DNA from: Lentisphaerota bacterium
Lineage (GTDB): Bacteria; Verrucomicrobiota; Lentisphaeria; Oligosphaerales; JABHEG01
DNA: 64,000 bases
NCBI GenBank assembly: GCA_018676675.1
Contig: JABHEG010000121.1
Location: 24,776-88,775, forward strand
Direction: 5' to 3'
Part shown: piece after piece, positions 16,115 to 26,300 of the stretch
Layout: each line of letters starts with the position of its first letter
Position numbering within the stretch: position 1 is the first letter of the stretch
Made by a program: the position numbers and the translations under genes
The notes under the pieces: model-generated
Told to the model about the DNA's origin: nothing
The model's database searches: none
The model's input: only the letters and a program-made list of their open reading frames with translations

Positions 16115-19100
16115 ATGAATAGGAAAGGAGTTTTGTCTATATGTGTTATGATGTGTGTGTTAGTGCTGCCTATTAGCCATGCTGTTGTAGAGCATAATGT
16201 TATCGGTGATGTAAGGGATCAAAGAGGCCAGCCTGTTTCTAATGCGTTTGTCCAAATCTATAGTACAGCATATGGTCAGATTTGTGCTTTGATAGAGTCA
16301 CTGGATCCGGAGCAATATGAGGCAAGTAACTGTCCGGTAATATGTAAACTGGATGATGATGTTTATACATCGGGAGGGCATTTTTCGGAATCTCCTCGTT
16401 GGAGGATGGTAAGCCTTGGTGACCATGATAGTCCGTACTTCGAATCGCTAACTATTGGACAAGTTTGCCATGATAAGATAAGCCCATCAAGCGATAGCCT
16501 ATGGATGACTGTAGATGGCAATACTGCCAATCCTGCAATTTCAGCCACGATTGTTACTGATGACAGTAGAACTTGGAGTTCGTATTTTCATCTGGAAAAA
16601 AATGCTTATAATTTTGGAGATGTTATTCTGTATTCTCCTGGGGATAATAATGACGACGGAGTTTTCGAGTTCCAGCTGTCCCGTAACGCTGTCCAGGCAG
16701 TCGACGGTACGTTCAGCACCGAGTCTTGGGGATTCCTGTGCAGCTGCAAAGCTCTTGGGGACGAGACAATCCTGTCCGGGTCCCTGACCAAACCGGTCGC
16801 CACAGCCGGAGACCAAGTGGTGGCGCTGAGCGTCTCACCGACAGGCGATGCTGCAGCCTACGACGCGGACTATGTCTCTCTGGCGGACCTGAATGTGGAT
16901 ATCGTGCCCGGCGACTACGAGGTGGATCTTGAGGTCGAGACGGCCCGCACCAGGTACCACCGGATCTTCCGGGTCTCGCTTCCTGCGTACAATGAAGGCG
17001 CCTTTCCGGACTTCATCACCACAGCATCGCCGGAGCCGGACGCAACCCAGGTTTCCACCACGCCATTGCTCGATTTCGACTCGACCGAGTGGGAGAGCAT
17101 TCGGATCGAGGATGCCGCGACCGGTGAGGTGGGGTACGAGCACGCATGGGCCGACGGAGATAACGACACCCACCAAGTTCCCGCCGAAAGCGCGCTGGCG
17201 GAAGGTACTCTGTACCGCCTCTACGTTCACACGGGCGATTGGGGCGACACCTGGCTCGGAAGTCAGACGTCCGTGACGTTCACGACGGGCGCGCCGCAAC
17301 AACAGGTGGCTTCGCCAGTGTTTGGCCCGGCTTCGGGTGCCGCGATCCCGGCGCAGGGGCTTGATGTGACGATCACGTGCGCCACCGTAGGCACGACCAT
17401 CTGGTACACGACCAATGGCAGTGAACCGGCCGAGTCCGGCCCTGCGAGCACGCAATACACCGCCCCCATTCACTTGACCGAGACGACGACCATCAAGGCC
17501 AGGGCTTTCAAGGCAGGGATGAGTCCGAGCACGATCGCGTCAGCCACCTACACCAACGGCGAGGTCGCCACGCATCCTGCGGATTCGAACGCCAACCTTC
17601 AGGTTTCGCCGACCGAAATGCAGGATTACATCTTCATCCCTGTAACGATCTCGAAGACTCCGAGCAATGACGGTTGGTACCATTACGACGACAACGACAG
17701 CATTCAGCTTGGACAACCTGCTGCGCCGCGCGGAGCCGGCGAGACCACGGCCGCACGCTCGCCAGGCGGCGTCACCGCGCGCAGCCTGCCGGCATGGTAC
17801 CGTCCCGGCACAGCCCTGTCCGTGACCCTCGACTTCGACCCGCTGGGGACGTACTCGAATGCATCGACGATGCTGGTGTACGAGGTGTTGCCATTCACGC
17901 CTGCCGCCGGTCAGGAGCCGTCCAATATCAGTGATTCCGGCGAGTATCGCTTTATGACCATCGATCCTGATGAGAACGTCGCCGCAGTACCTGTGATTGT
18001 CTGGCAGTTTACGACTCCGACAGAAATTCTGGCCGCGGGTACCACGTTGACCTACGATCTACCCATGCCTGCGGACAGCACGGGCCTGCTGGAATGGCCG
18101 ACGGGCGCGTTGGATACGTATCAGGTTTCCTACGTTCGCCTTTCCGCCGGTCTGACGCTGGTCACGGAACTGGTGGCCGGTGACACTACGGTCAACGAAC
18201 TGACCGCACACCCGGCGGACACCAACGCCAATTTCCAGATCTCGCCGACGGAGATGCAGGACTACATATTCATTCCCGTAACTATCTCGAAGACCCCGGA
18301 GAACGACGGCCGGTATCATTACGACGTCAATGGCCAAATCCAACTAGGCTCCCCGGGGCGTTCGGGAGACGCTGGGTCCGGCGCCGTGATTGCGGGAGGG
18401 GAGCGTGTCACAGCGCCAGTTGTGCGGCAACTGCCCGGAGAGCCGTACACACCCGGCGAGAGCGTGGCGCTAAGTCTGGACTTCGGGATTCTCAGTAGTT
18501 ATTCGAATGCAAGCACATGCATTGTTTACGAAGTACTTCCGTTCACGCCTGCCGCCGGTGAGGAGCCGACAAACATCAGTGATTCGGGTGAGTACCGGTT
18601 CATGTCCATCGATCCGGGCGAAGTGGTTGCGGCGGTACCCGCCATCGTTTGGCAATTTGCCACACCCGCCGAGATCATCGCCGCCGGTGCGACGTTGACC
18701 TACGTTCTGCCTACCCCGAGCGATGCCACCGGGGCAATCGAATGGCCTGCAGGCACAGTGGACGACTTCCACAGCGGCTACTCGCGTACGTCAGCAGGTT
18801 TGAGTCTTGTAACTGATTCGATCGGTGGGGACACGGCTCTGCAGCAGGCATCGACCGTCGATCCCCTGACGGCGACTCCTACTCCTGGTACGGCTGCGCC
18901 GGTCGCGTTGAACGAAGACAGCGACCAAGCGTTCTCGGTCGTTGCCGGCGGCGGGACGCCGGGGTACACCTACGTATGGACCCTCGACAGTACGCCCATC
19001 GACGGTCCGGAATCCGCGGATTACACCTACGAGCCAGACTTCGATGCGGTTGAGCATCCTGCGCAGTCCGCAAGCAAGACGCTAGTCTGCACGGTCACGG

Positions 19101-20653
19101 ACTCCGCAAGTCGGGCGACGGCAACGGCCACTTGGACGGTGAACGTGACAGACGTGGACCAGGCGCCGTCGGCGCCGGAGGTCAGCGTCACCCTACAAGC
19201 ACCGACAACGGTTCAATCAGTCATTGGCTCTGCGCAGGTGAACGCCGTTGATCCGGACCATGACGACGTTACCTACAGCACGGTTTGGACCTTGATTGAC
19301 GGGGAAACGGAAGTGATTGGTTCGGTGCTCCACGCTTCCGACACCCTGAAAGCACAGACCTGGGAAGTCGCCATATGGCCGCTCACCGATCCCTATGAGG
19401 CGGGTACTCCCGTGAATACACCGGCCGCAAGCATTGGCACAGCCACGGTCATCATTGCCAACACGCTCCCGCTCGCTGGTAACGTGGCGGGTGTAGCGGC
19501 GGTCAAGAACGGGGCGCAGGAGATCGTGTTGACGGGGACCGACCCGGACGAGGACGACGGCATTGACACGCTGACTTTCGCGATCGTGACCCAGCCTGAG
19601 CACGGGACGCTGACTGAGGCGGCGCCCGGCTCAGCAACGTATACCTATGAACCGGTTACGGACTATATCGGCCCGGACAGTTTCGAATTTGAGGTCGATG
19701 ACGGGACGGCAACATCAGAGAAGCAGTCTGTGACGATCACGGTGCTGGAGGATCTGATCGTGTTGAACCTGACAGGGGCGTCAGTCGAGCGCCTGGAATT
19801 CGGCGTGCAAGATGGTGCCAGCCCGGCCCCCGACGCAGGTATAGATCGCACGATGCCTCCCCCACCGCCCGACGATATTGGCGAGGCGCTTTTTCTGGCG
19901 CCGGAGGGGGATGCTGAAACCGAACGCCTGCAACGCGATGTGCGCGGGGCGTTCGACGGTGAAACGTGGCAGATCGAGGCAGACGCAGTGGTTGGTGCTG
20001 ACATCGTGGTCACGTGGGACGCGGCGACGCTGCCGCAGGATCGCGAGCTTTGGGTGTGGCGCGTGGCTGTACGCGATGGTGCGAGAGTTGCGGGCACGGC
20101 GGCGGCCATGGCCGACGGCACGTCTCTGACCATTCCGGGCGGGGAGAAGCGCTACTACATCATTGGGGACTTGGTGTCGTTTGATCTCGCTCTCGATGTC
20201 GGCTGGAATCTGATTTCACTGCCATTGGTACCGCTGGATTCGGCTGTCGAGAATGTGTTCGACGAGGCAAACTTCACGGCGGCTGATGGGAGCCGCGGCA
20301 CGATCTATGCGGACAGCGTTTGGGCGTGGATCGCAGCAGATGGACTGTATAGGGCGGTCACGACCATGACGCCAAAGACTGGGTGCTGGATCTACGTTGA
20401 CACGGCCGGCACGTTGCGGATCAATGGCCACCCGGCAGCATCCAGCACGGTGCCGTTGGGGTTGGGCTGGAACGCTGTGGGCGTTGCCGAGCCCACAGCT
20501 CTGCCGGCCAACGCCAAGCTGTTCCTGCCGGCTTGGTGGTGGAACGCCGTCGAGCAGACCTACCACCTGCTGGGAGCCGGCGACGTCGCTCACCCCGGCA
20601 TTGGGTTCTGGATCTACGCTCTGGAAGCAACGGAGCTGGTGCCCGAGCCGTAG
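16115..20653 (+). CDS. Large secreted cell-surface protein with Ig-like, cadherin-like and 'GWNLIS' domains
   Basis: About 1512 residues from the ATG at 16115, which follows AAAGGGG and gives a good signal peptide (MNRKGVLSICVMMCVLVLPI). Parts in order: a carboxypeptidase-regulatory-like N-terminal segment; a chitobiase C-terminal-like domain (VASPVFGPASGAAIPAQG, TIWYTTNGSEP) at about residues 400-480; two copies of a ~195-residue repeat starting HPADSNANLQVSPTEMQDYI and HPADTNANFQISPTEMQDYI; Ig/cadherin-like repeats (DPDEDDGIDTLTF, DYIGPDSFEFEVDDG); and a C-terminal domain with LDVGWNLISLPLVPL, GWNAVG and GIGFWIYAL. The first ~550 bases are clearly more AT-rich than the rest. Function is probably adhesion or surface structure; no catalytic domain seen. 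Confidence 0.8.
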   Translation: MNRKGVLSICVMMCVLVLPISHAVVEHNVIGDVRDQRGQPVSNAFVQIYSTAYGQICALIESLDPEQYEASNCPVICKLDDDVYTSGGHFSESPRWRMVSLGDHDSPYFESLTIGQVCHDKISPSSDSLWMTVDGNTANPAISATIVTDDSRTWSSYFHLEKNAYNFGDVILYSPGDNNDDGVFEFQLSRNAVQAVDGTFSTESWGFLCSCKALGDETILSGSLTKPVATAGDQVVALSVSPTGDAAAYDADYVSLADLNVDIVPGDYEVDLEVETARTRYHRIFRVSLPAYNEGAFPDFITTASPEPDATQVSTTPLLDFDSTEWESIRIEDAATGEVGYEHAWADGDNDTHQVPAESALAEGTLYRLYVHTGDWGDTWLGSQTSVTFTTGAPQQQVASPVFGPASGAAIPAQGLDVTITCATVGTTIWYTTNGSEPAESGPASTQYTAPIHLTETTTIKARAFKAGMSPSTIASATYTNGEVATHPADSNANLQVSPTEMQDYIFIPVTISKTPSNDGWYHYDDNDSIQLGQPAAPRGAGETTAARSPGGVTARSLPAWYRPGTALSVTLDFDPLGTYSNASTMLVYEVLPFTPAAGQEPSNISDSGEYRFMTIDPDENVAAVPVIVWQFTTPTEILAAGTTLTYDLPMPADSTGLLEWPTGALDTYQVSYVRLSAGLTLVTELVAGDTTVNELTAHPADTNANFQISPTEMQDYIFIPVTISKTPENDGRYHYDVNGQIQLGSPGRSGDAGSGAVIAGGERVTAPVVRQLPGEPYTPGESVALSLDFGILSSYSNASTCIVYEVLPFTPAAGEEPTNISDSGEYRFMSIDPGEVVAAVPAIVWQFATPAEIIAAGATLTYVLPTPSDATGAIEWPAGTVDDFHSGYSRTSAGLSLVTDSIGGDTALQQASTVDPLTATPTPGTAAPVALNEDSDQAFSVVAGGGTPGYTYVWTLDSTPIDGPESADYTYEPDFDAVEHPAQSASKTLVCTVTDSASRATATATWTVNVTDVDQAPSAPEVSVTLQAPTTVQSVIGSAQVNAVDPDHDDVTYSTVWTLIDGETEVIGSVLHASDTLKAQTWEVAIWPLTDPYEAGTPVNTPAASIGTATVIIANTLPLAGNVAGVAAVKNGAQEIVLTGTDPDEDDGIDTLTFAIVTQPEHGTLTEAAPGSATYTYEPVTDYIGPDSFEFEVDDGTATSEKQSVTITVLEDLIVLNLTGASVERLEFGVQDGASPAPDAGIDRTMPPPPPDDIGEALFLAPEGDAETERLQRDVRGAFDGETWQIEADAVVGADIVVTWDAATLPQDRELWVWRVAVRDGARVAGTAAAMADGTSLTIPGGEKRYYIIGDLVSFDLALDVGWNLISLPLVPLDSAVENVFDEANFTAADGSRGTIYADSVWAWIAADGLYRAVTTMTPKTGCWIYVDTAGTLRINGHPAASSTVPLGLGWNAVGVAEPTALPANAKLFLPAWWWNAVEQTYHLLGAGDVAHPGIGFWIYALEATELVPEP

Positions 20654-21062
20654 AGGCGTGCCGGTATGCGGGCTCTCCCCCACAAAACAACCCCACCCAC
20701 CCGCAGCCAACCAACCGCAGGCGAGCAACATTCCAGGCAGCTACTTACCTCCAAACCGGCGGGGGCTTGCCCCGAGCACAAACTCGCCGCGTGCGCGTAA
20801 GATCGAGCGGCCCGGTGCTATTCTCAAGAAAGCCGAGGTGTCCTGCTGCGTCCGTGCTGTCGCTGCCTGCGTCGGTTGAGGAGGCCCGGGGCTTGTTGGG
20901 CAATTCTTCTTGTTTGCATGGTCGCGGGGGTGCTGGTATCGTGGAAGAGAAGAACAAGGGGAGCCCGATGAGGATGAAGGGCGGCTGGAATCCGCTCGAA
21001 CCCGCTCATAGCGAAGCTGGGCTGATCGGCCGGAATACACAACCGACGAGGCCGTAGGCTAG
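20654..21062. other. Intergenic stretch between the two surface-protein genes
   Basis: No gene with believable coding character and no recognisable RNA. The stretch ends with a TAG directly before the ATG at 21063 discussed with the next gene. Confidence 0.45.
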
Positions 21063-21209
21063 ATGAGCACGGGCTTTGCCTGTACCATCCTGGCGCAGGT
21101 CGTGCTTGCAGGGATGGCCTGAAGAGATGATATCCGCGCGACCAACCAAGCGCAAAGCCCGGAGAGCAGAGCGCATGTTGCCATTGAGCGCGTATCCGGG
21201 TGTGGGCAA

Positions 21210-22862
21210 GTGAGTTGGGGGGACTATCGGGATACGCGCGAGAACTCGCGAGCCCTTGCGGGGATAGCGAAGGAAGTTCGTGCAGAAGAGCACGCCGCCC
21301 CCACGATGAACACAAGCGCACAAGAAAGAGGGCCGATTGCCCGGGCAACGGCCTACACTATCTACGACGTGGGCACACTGGGAGGCAACTCGAGCTACGC
21401 ATTGGCGATCAACAACCGGGGCCGAGTCGTTGGCCACACGATGAACTTGGCAGGTGTCGCCCGGGCATTCCTGTGGAGTTCGTCAGTTGCCATGCAAGAC
21501 CTTGGATCGTTGGAAGGGACGACCAGCAGCGCATGGGGCATCAATGACCTCGGTCAGGTTGTGGGGAAGACGATGTATGGGGATCCCAACAAACGGCAGG
21601 TCGCCTTCATTTGGACGGCGAGCGAAGGGATGCAATCCATCGATGAGTGGACCGGTTCAAGCGATGCGTTTGCGGTCAACGATGCGGGATACGTGGTTGG
21701 TCGGGGCTACCATGCAGAGTACTCAGATAATCACGCGTTTGTGTGGATGTCAGGTGTGGGCATGGCGCACTTGGGGCCAGCAGACCCGCGCCCGTCGGAA
21801 AGCGGCCTCTGGGCGCTGAACAGGTTCGGCAAGGCGGCCGGGTATACGCATTCCCCCGAGGGCTACGGCAGAGCGGTCTGTATACATGTACGAACGGACA
21901 GACTGTCCTTCCTTGGTACGCTCGGGGGGAGCACCAGCAAGGCAACGGGAATCAACGACCTCGGTCAGGTTGTGGGCTATTCATCTACGAGCAACGGGGC
22001 CACACGGGGGTTCCTCTGGACCGTGGAGCATGGAATGCAGGATCTCGGGGTCTTGCCGGGTTTCATTGAGAGTAGCGCCAGCGACATCAACAACTCTGGG
22101 CATATCGTCGGCTCCATGCTGACGGGCAGCAGAGGGTCCCGGCGTGCAGTTCTGTGGGACGGCGACCGCGTCGCTACAGACCTCAACACCTTTCTTCCGT
22201 TGGAGACGGACTGGGATTACCTGTCAGTAGCCCGTGACCTAAATGACTTCGGGGCAATCGTGGGAATGGGCCACAAGAACGGGGAGCAGCGCGGCTTCGT
22301 TATGCTACCCACTGACGCACCTTCCGATACGGACATGGACGGCATTCCGGACGCCTGGGAAGTGTCCCGAGGGCTGACGGTCGGTGTTGACGATGCAGGA
22401 CTCGATCCAGACTCGGATGGCCTGACGAACCGGGACGAATTCGCAGCAGGCACAATGCCCTTCGATGGAGACACGGACAACGACTCGATGCCAGATGGGT
22501 GGGAGATGCTCAACTCACTCGATGCTCTCACGAATAGCTCGGGCGATGATCCTGACGGCGACGGTGCGACCAACTTGGAGGAGTACACCTACGGACTGGA
22601 TCCGCAATTGGACGAGGGTCAGCTGCAAATCCTGACCTTGCTGCAGGGGTGGAACCTGATCGGCGCAAAGGTCACATGCCTTCGCCCCGCCGCTTCTGCA
22701 ATTCCGGGCCGGATCTGGGGATGGGACGGTTCGGCTTACTTTGCAGCGGACGGCGCGGCTCCAGCCGCCGACTGGCATATCCCCGGCAAACTCATCAGCG
22801 GACACGGGTATTGGCTCTACAGCACTGCCGCGACGGTCATTGTCCTCGAAGCGTCGCAGTGA
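21210..22862 (+). CDS. HAF-repeat surface protein with Ca-binding-like repeats and C-terminal 'GWNLI' domain
   Basis: 550 residues from GTG 21210. Residues ~45-370 are repeats of the extracellular HAF type, with units such as RAFLWSSSVAMQDLGSLEG and AWGINDLGQVVG. Residues ~375-460 are Asp-rich, thrombospondin-3/dockerin-like (DTDMDGIPDAWE, DPDSDGLTNRDE, DPDGDGATNLEE). The C-terminus (GWNLIGAKV... GHGYWLYS) is related to the end of the preceding protein. No signal peptide lies at this start. The same frame is open back to an in-frame TGA at 21120-21122, and before that an ATG at 21063 encodes a hydrophobic 19-residue stretch, so the export signal may have been cut off by a nonsense change. Confidence 0.75.
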   Translation: MSWGDYRDTRENSRALAGIAKEVRAEEHAAPTMNTSAQERGPIARATAYTIYDVGTLGGNSSYALAINNRGRVVGHTMNLAGVARAFLWSSSVAMQDLGSLEGTTSSAWGINDLGQVVGKTMYGDPNKRQVAFIWTASEGMQSIDEWTGSSDAFAVNDAGYVVGRGYHAEYSDNHAFVWMSGVGMAHLGPADPRPSESGLWALNRFGKAAGYTHSPEGYGRAVCIHVRTDRLSFLGTLGGSTSKATGINDLGQVVGYSSTSNGATRGFLWTVEHGMQDLGVLPGFIESSASDINNSGHIVGSMLTGSRGSRRAVLWDGDRVATDLNTFLPLETDWDYLSVARDLNDFGAIVGMGHKNGEQRGFVMLPTDAPSDTDMDGIPDAWEVSRGLTVGVDDAGLDPDSDGLTNRDEFAAGTMPFDGDTDNDSMPDGWEMLNSLDALTNSSGDDPDGDGATNLEEYTYGLDPQLDEGQLQILTLLQGWNLIGAKVTCLRPAASAIPGRIWGWDGSAYFAADGAAPAADWHIPGKLISGHGYWLYSTAATVIVLEASQ

Positions 22863-23309
22863 GTTCAGCAACCAGTAATGGATGGGGACGTACTTACAGA
22901 CTCACCGTGTGTATAGATGGTTAGGGCTCTATAGGACCCCTATAGGAGCCTTAGACGCAGACTATTCGTGCTGTGCGTTTTGATTTGAGCGGACCTGAGA
23001 GGCCATCTGTATCCTCAGGCCAACCCGATCACCTACCTGTGGGGATGCCGCCGGGAAGTGGGCGCCAAGAGCCCTTAGAACAAATCGTAGAGCAGGCGCC
23101 ATTTCTATTTAGAGGCCTTCTGAGTCTATGCTGAAGGCGGGTCATCATTGGACTGATGTGTCTTGCGTGCGTACGTCCCCTCTCCATTCCCGACCTTCCT
23201 CAAAAAACTCCGGGAGAGGACAGGGGCGAACAAAGCCCTGAACCGTACCGTTGACAGCCGCGCGCGAACGCGGCTCCCCATCCATCTCCCAGCGCGGCCG
23301 TGCAAAGTC
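22863..23309. other. Convergent intergenic region before hsdR
   Basis: No gene seen. It contains the hairpin GGCTCTATAGG/CCTATAGGAGCC at 22925-22950 and a second hairpin, AGCCGCG/CGCGGCT, at 23256-23275. Either might act in termination of the converging genes, but neither has a proper T-run. Confidence 0.45.
22925..22950. terminator. Possible bidirectional hairpin
   Basis: GGCTC-TATAGG pairs with CCTATA-G-GAGCC with a single bulged base and a three-base loop. It lies 62 bases after the surface-protein stop. No U-tract follows, so it is only a candidate. Confidence 0.3.
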
Positions 23310-26300
23310 TCAACCGGCCTGTGCGGTCTGGCGGCTGTCAGGCTGGTCGCGTAGGGTCTCCCAGAGGCTTGCGTGGTTGAGGAGGATGTCCTTCATGCCG
23401 CGCTGGACGGTGGCGGAATTCAAGGCCTGGGTGCTCATAAGGGTGTGGGCGTCGAGGGCGCCCATGATGGCCTCCATGAGTTCGTCCTGGAGGTCGGGGG
23501 AGTTGGCAAACTGTTCCTTGGTGTTGCTTGCCGCCTGCATGCGCAGTGTCTCGGACTCAAGCAGCTTACCCTTGATGACGTTGTTCACGTAGACCAGCTT
23601 GTCCTGCTCGGTCAGTTCGCCCTCGAACAGGTCGTTCACCTTCTGGATCAGCTCGCTCAGGTAGACGGCCTGCTTCTCCTGGACACTGCCGCCGCCCGTT
23701 TCGGTGATCGGGGCCAGTGCGGGCGTATCGCCGGCACCCAGCGCCATGGCCTGCTTGCCACGGTTCTTCAGGTGGTGATGAGTTAGGACCACTTTAGAGA
23801 GGTCGATGCCCTCGCGCTCGCGGCCGAACTCCAACAGCGGCAGCAGGCGCTTGTAGAAGATGGTGCGCTTCTCGACGTCAGTGTTCCCGTAGTCAAAGAT
23901 CTGGGAGAGGAAGGTGTACAACCGGACGAACGCCCCCATGTCGCCCTTGAAGAGAATCAGGGCGTCCAGCTCGTCCTTGGCGTTCTTGGCGGTTGTCTCA
24001 TCCCCCATCTCTTTCGCGGCCTTGAGCGCTTCCTGCGCGGCCTTGTAGGCCTTCATCAGTCGGTCCTGTACGGGTGCGATCGCCGCCACCAGCTCGCTCT
24101 GCTTGGCGCCCTTCAGTTCCGCATCCACGACGCGATTCACCTCGTAGTCGTCGTAGTACCCGGCGGCGTCCAGCTTGGCGCGCAGATTGTAGACTAGGTT
24201 GGGGTCGGTGGCCGCCGAGACCTCAGCGGTGGCGTAGTAGGTCTTGAAGGAGGCGAGCACGTCCTTGGCGTCGTTCATGAAGTCCAGGACGTAGGTGGTG
24301 TCCTTGCCAGGGAAGGCGCGGTTGAGGCGGGAGAGCGTCTGCACGGCCTGAATGCCGGCCAAGCGCTTGTCCACGTACATCCCGCACAGCAGCGGTTGGT
24401 CGAAGCCGGTCTGAAACTTGTTCGCCACGAGCAGGATTTGGTACTCGTCGCCCCTGAACGCCTCGCGGATGTCGCGGCCTCGCAGGTTCGGGTTCAGCGT
24501 GTGGCCGTTCTCCGAGAAGGGATTCGGTCCGGATTCCGGGTCGTTCACCTCGCCGGAAAAGGCCACCACGGTCCCGATCTTGTAGCCGCGCTCCTTGATG
24601 TATTGAGTGATGCTCAACTGCCAGCGCACGGCTTCCACACGGCTGCCCACTACCACCATGGCCTTGCCTTCCCCGGCCAGGAGTGGGGCCACGTATTCAC
24701 GGAAGTGCTCGACCACGATCTGCACCTTCTGCGCGATGTTGTACGGGTGCAGCTTGACCCAGCCCATGATGCGCTTGAGCGCGCCCTGGCGCTCCACCGT
24801 GGTTTCGTCGTACTCGGCCCCCTCGTGCGCCAGCTTGAAGGCCAGTTTGTAGGAGGTGTAGTTGTGAAGCACATCGAGGATGAACCCCTCCTCGATGGCC
24901 TGCCGCATGGAGTAGACGTGGAATGGCGCGGGCAGGTTGCCCGGCCCGGCGGGCTGCGTCGGGTCGGGGCGCGTCCCGAACAGCTCCATGGTCTTGGTCT
25001 TGGGGGTGGCGGTGAAGGCCACGAAGGTGATGCCCCGGTTGTCGGCGCGTGCGGCCATCTGCGCGGCCAGGATGTCCTCGGAACTGACCTCCCCGCCGTC
25101 GTTCAACTCCGCCAGTTCGTCGGCGCTCAGCACGGCCTTGAGCTTCGCCGCCGCCTCGCCGGACTGCGAGCTGTGGGCCTCGTCGGCGATCACGGCGAAC
25201 CGCTTGCCCTGGGTGGCCGCCAGCTCCCGCACCGCCTCCAGCGCGAAGGGGAAGGTCTGGATGGTGACGACCACGATCTTCTTGTCCCCGGAGAGCGCCT
25301 CGGCGAGCTTGCCGCTCTTGCTGCCGTCTTTGTTGGTGATCGTCGCCACCACGCCGGCGGTGCGCTCGAAGTCGAAAAGCGCTTCCTGCAGTTGCGAGTC
25401 GATGACGTTTCGGTCCGAGACCACCAGGACCGTGTCGAAGACCTTATTGTGCTTGTCGTCGTGCAACTCGGCCAGGAAGTGCGCGGTCCAGGCGATGGAG
25501 TTGGTCTTTCCCGAGCCGGCGGAGTGCTGGATCAGGTACTTGCCCCCGGCCCCGTCCCGGCGCACGGCCGTCTGCAGCGCGCGGGTGACGTCGAGCTGAT
25601 GGTAACGAGGGAAGATGATCTTCTCGATCTGCTTCTTCTTGTCGCGCTGGGCGATGATGTAGCGGCCGAGGATCTCCAGCCAGCCCTCGCGCGCCCAGAC
25701 CTGCTCCCAGAGGTAGGCCGTGCGGTGACCGCCCTTGGGGTTGACCGGGTTGCCGGACGCGCCGTTGTCGCCCTGATTGAAGGGTAGGAAGGCTGTGGCC
25801 GGCCCCGCCAGCTTGGTCACCATGTGCACCTCGCTGTTACTCACCGCGAAGTGTACCAGGGCACCGTTGGGGAAGGACAGCAGCGGCTCGGGGGCCTGCC
25901 CCTTGGGGCGCGGCAATCGGTCGAAGCGGTACTGGTCGACGGCGTCCCCGACGCTCTGGGTGAAGTCGGTCTTCAGCTCCACCGTGGCCACGGGGATGCC
26001 ATTCAGAAACAGCACCAAGTCGATACTGTTCTCACAGTGCGTCGAGTAGTGGACCTGCCGGACCGCGCGCAGACGGTTGGCCTCGTAACGGGCCAGGATG
26101 TCGGCATTGATGGCGAGTGCCGGCTTGAACTCGGCCAGCTTCAACGGCCGTTTCAGCCCCAGCAGTTCAATGCCGTGCCGGAGTACGCCCAGCGTCCCGC
26201 GCTGGTCGAGCTGCTGCCGCAGGCGGCTGAGCAACGTCTCGCCGGCCTGCGCGCCGTGGTTCTTGGTGAGTGTCTCCCAGACCTCGGGTCGAGCCGTCTG

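Noticed and set aside
24396..25787. Long plus-strand open frame opposite hsdR (463 codons)
   Set aside because: It is antisense to an intact, fully motif-bearing hsdR and has the His/Leu/Gly/Val composition typical of GC-rich shadow frames.
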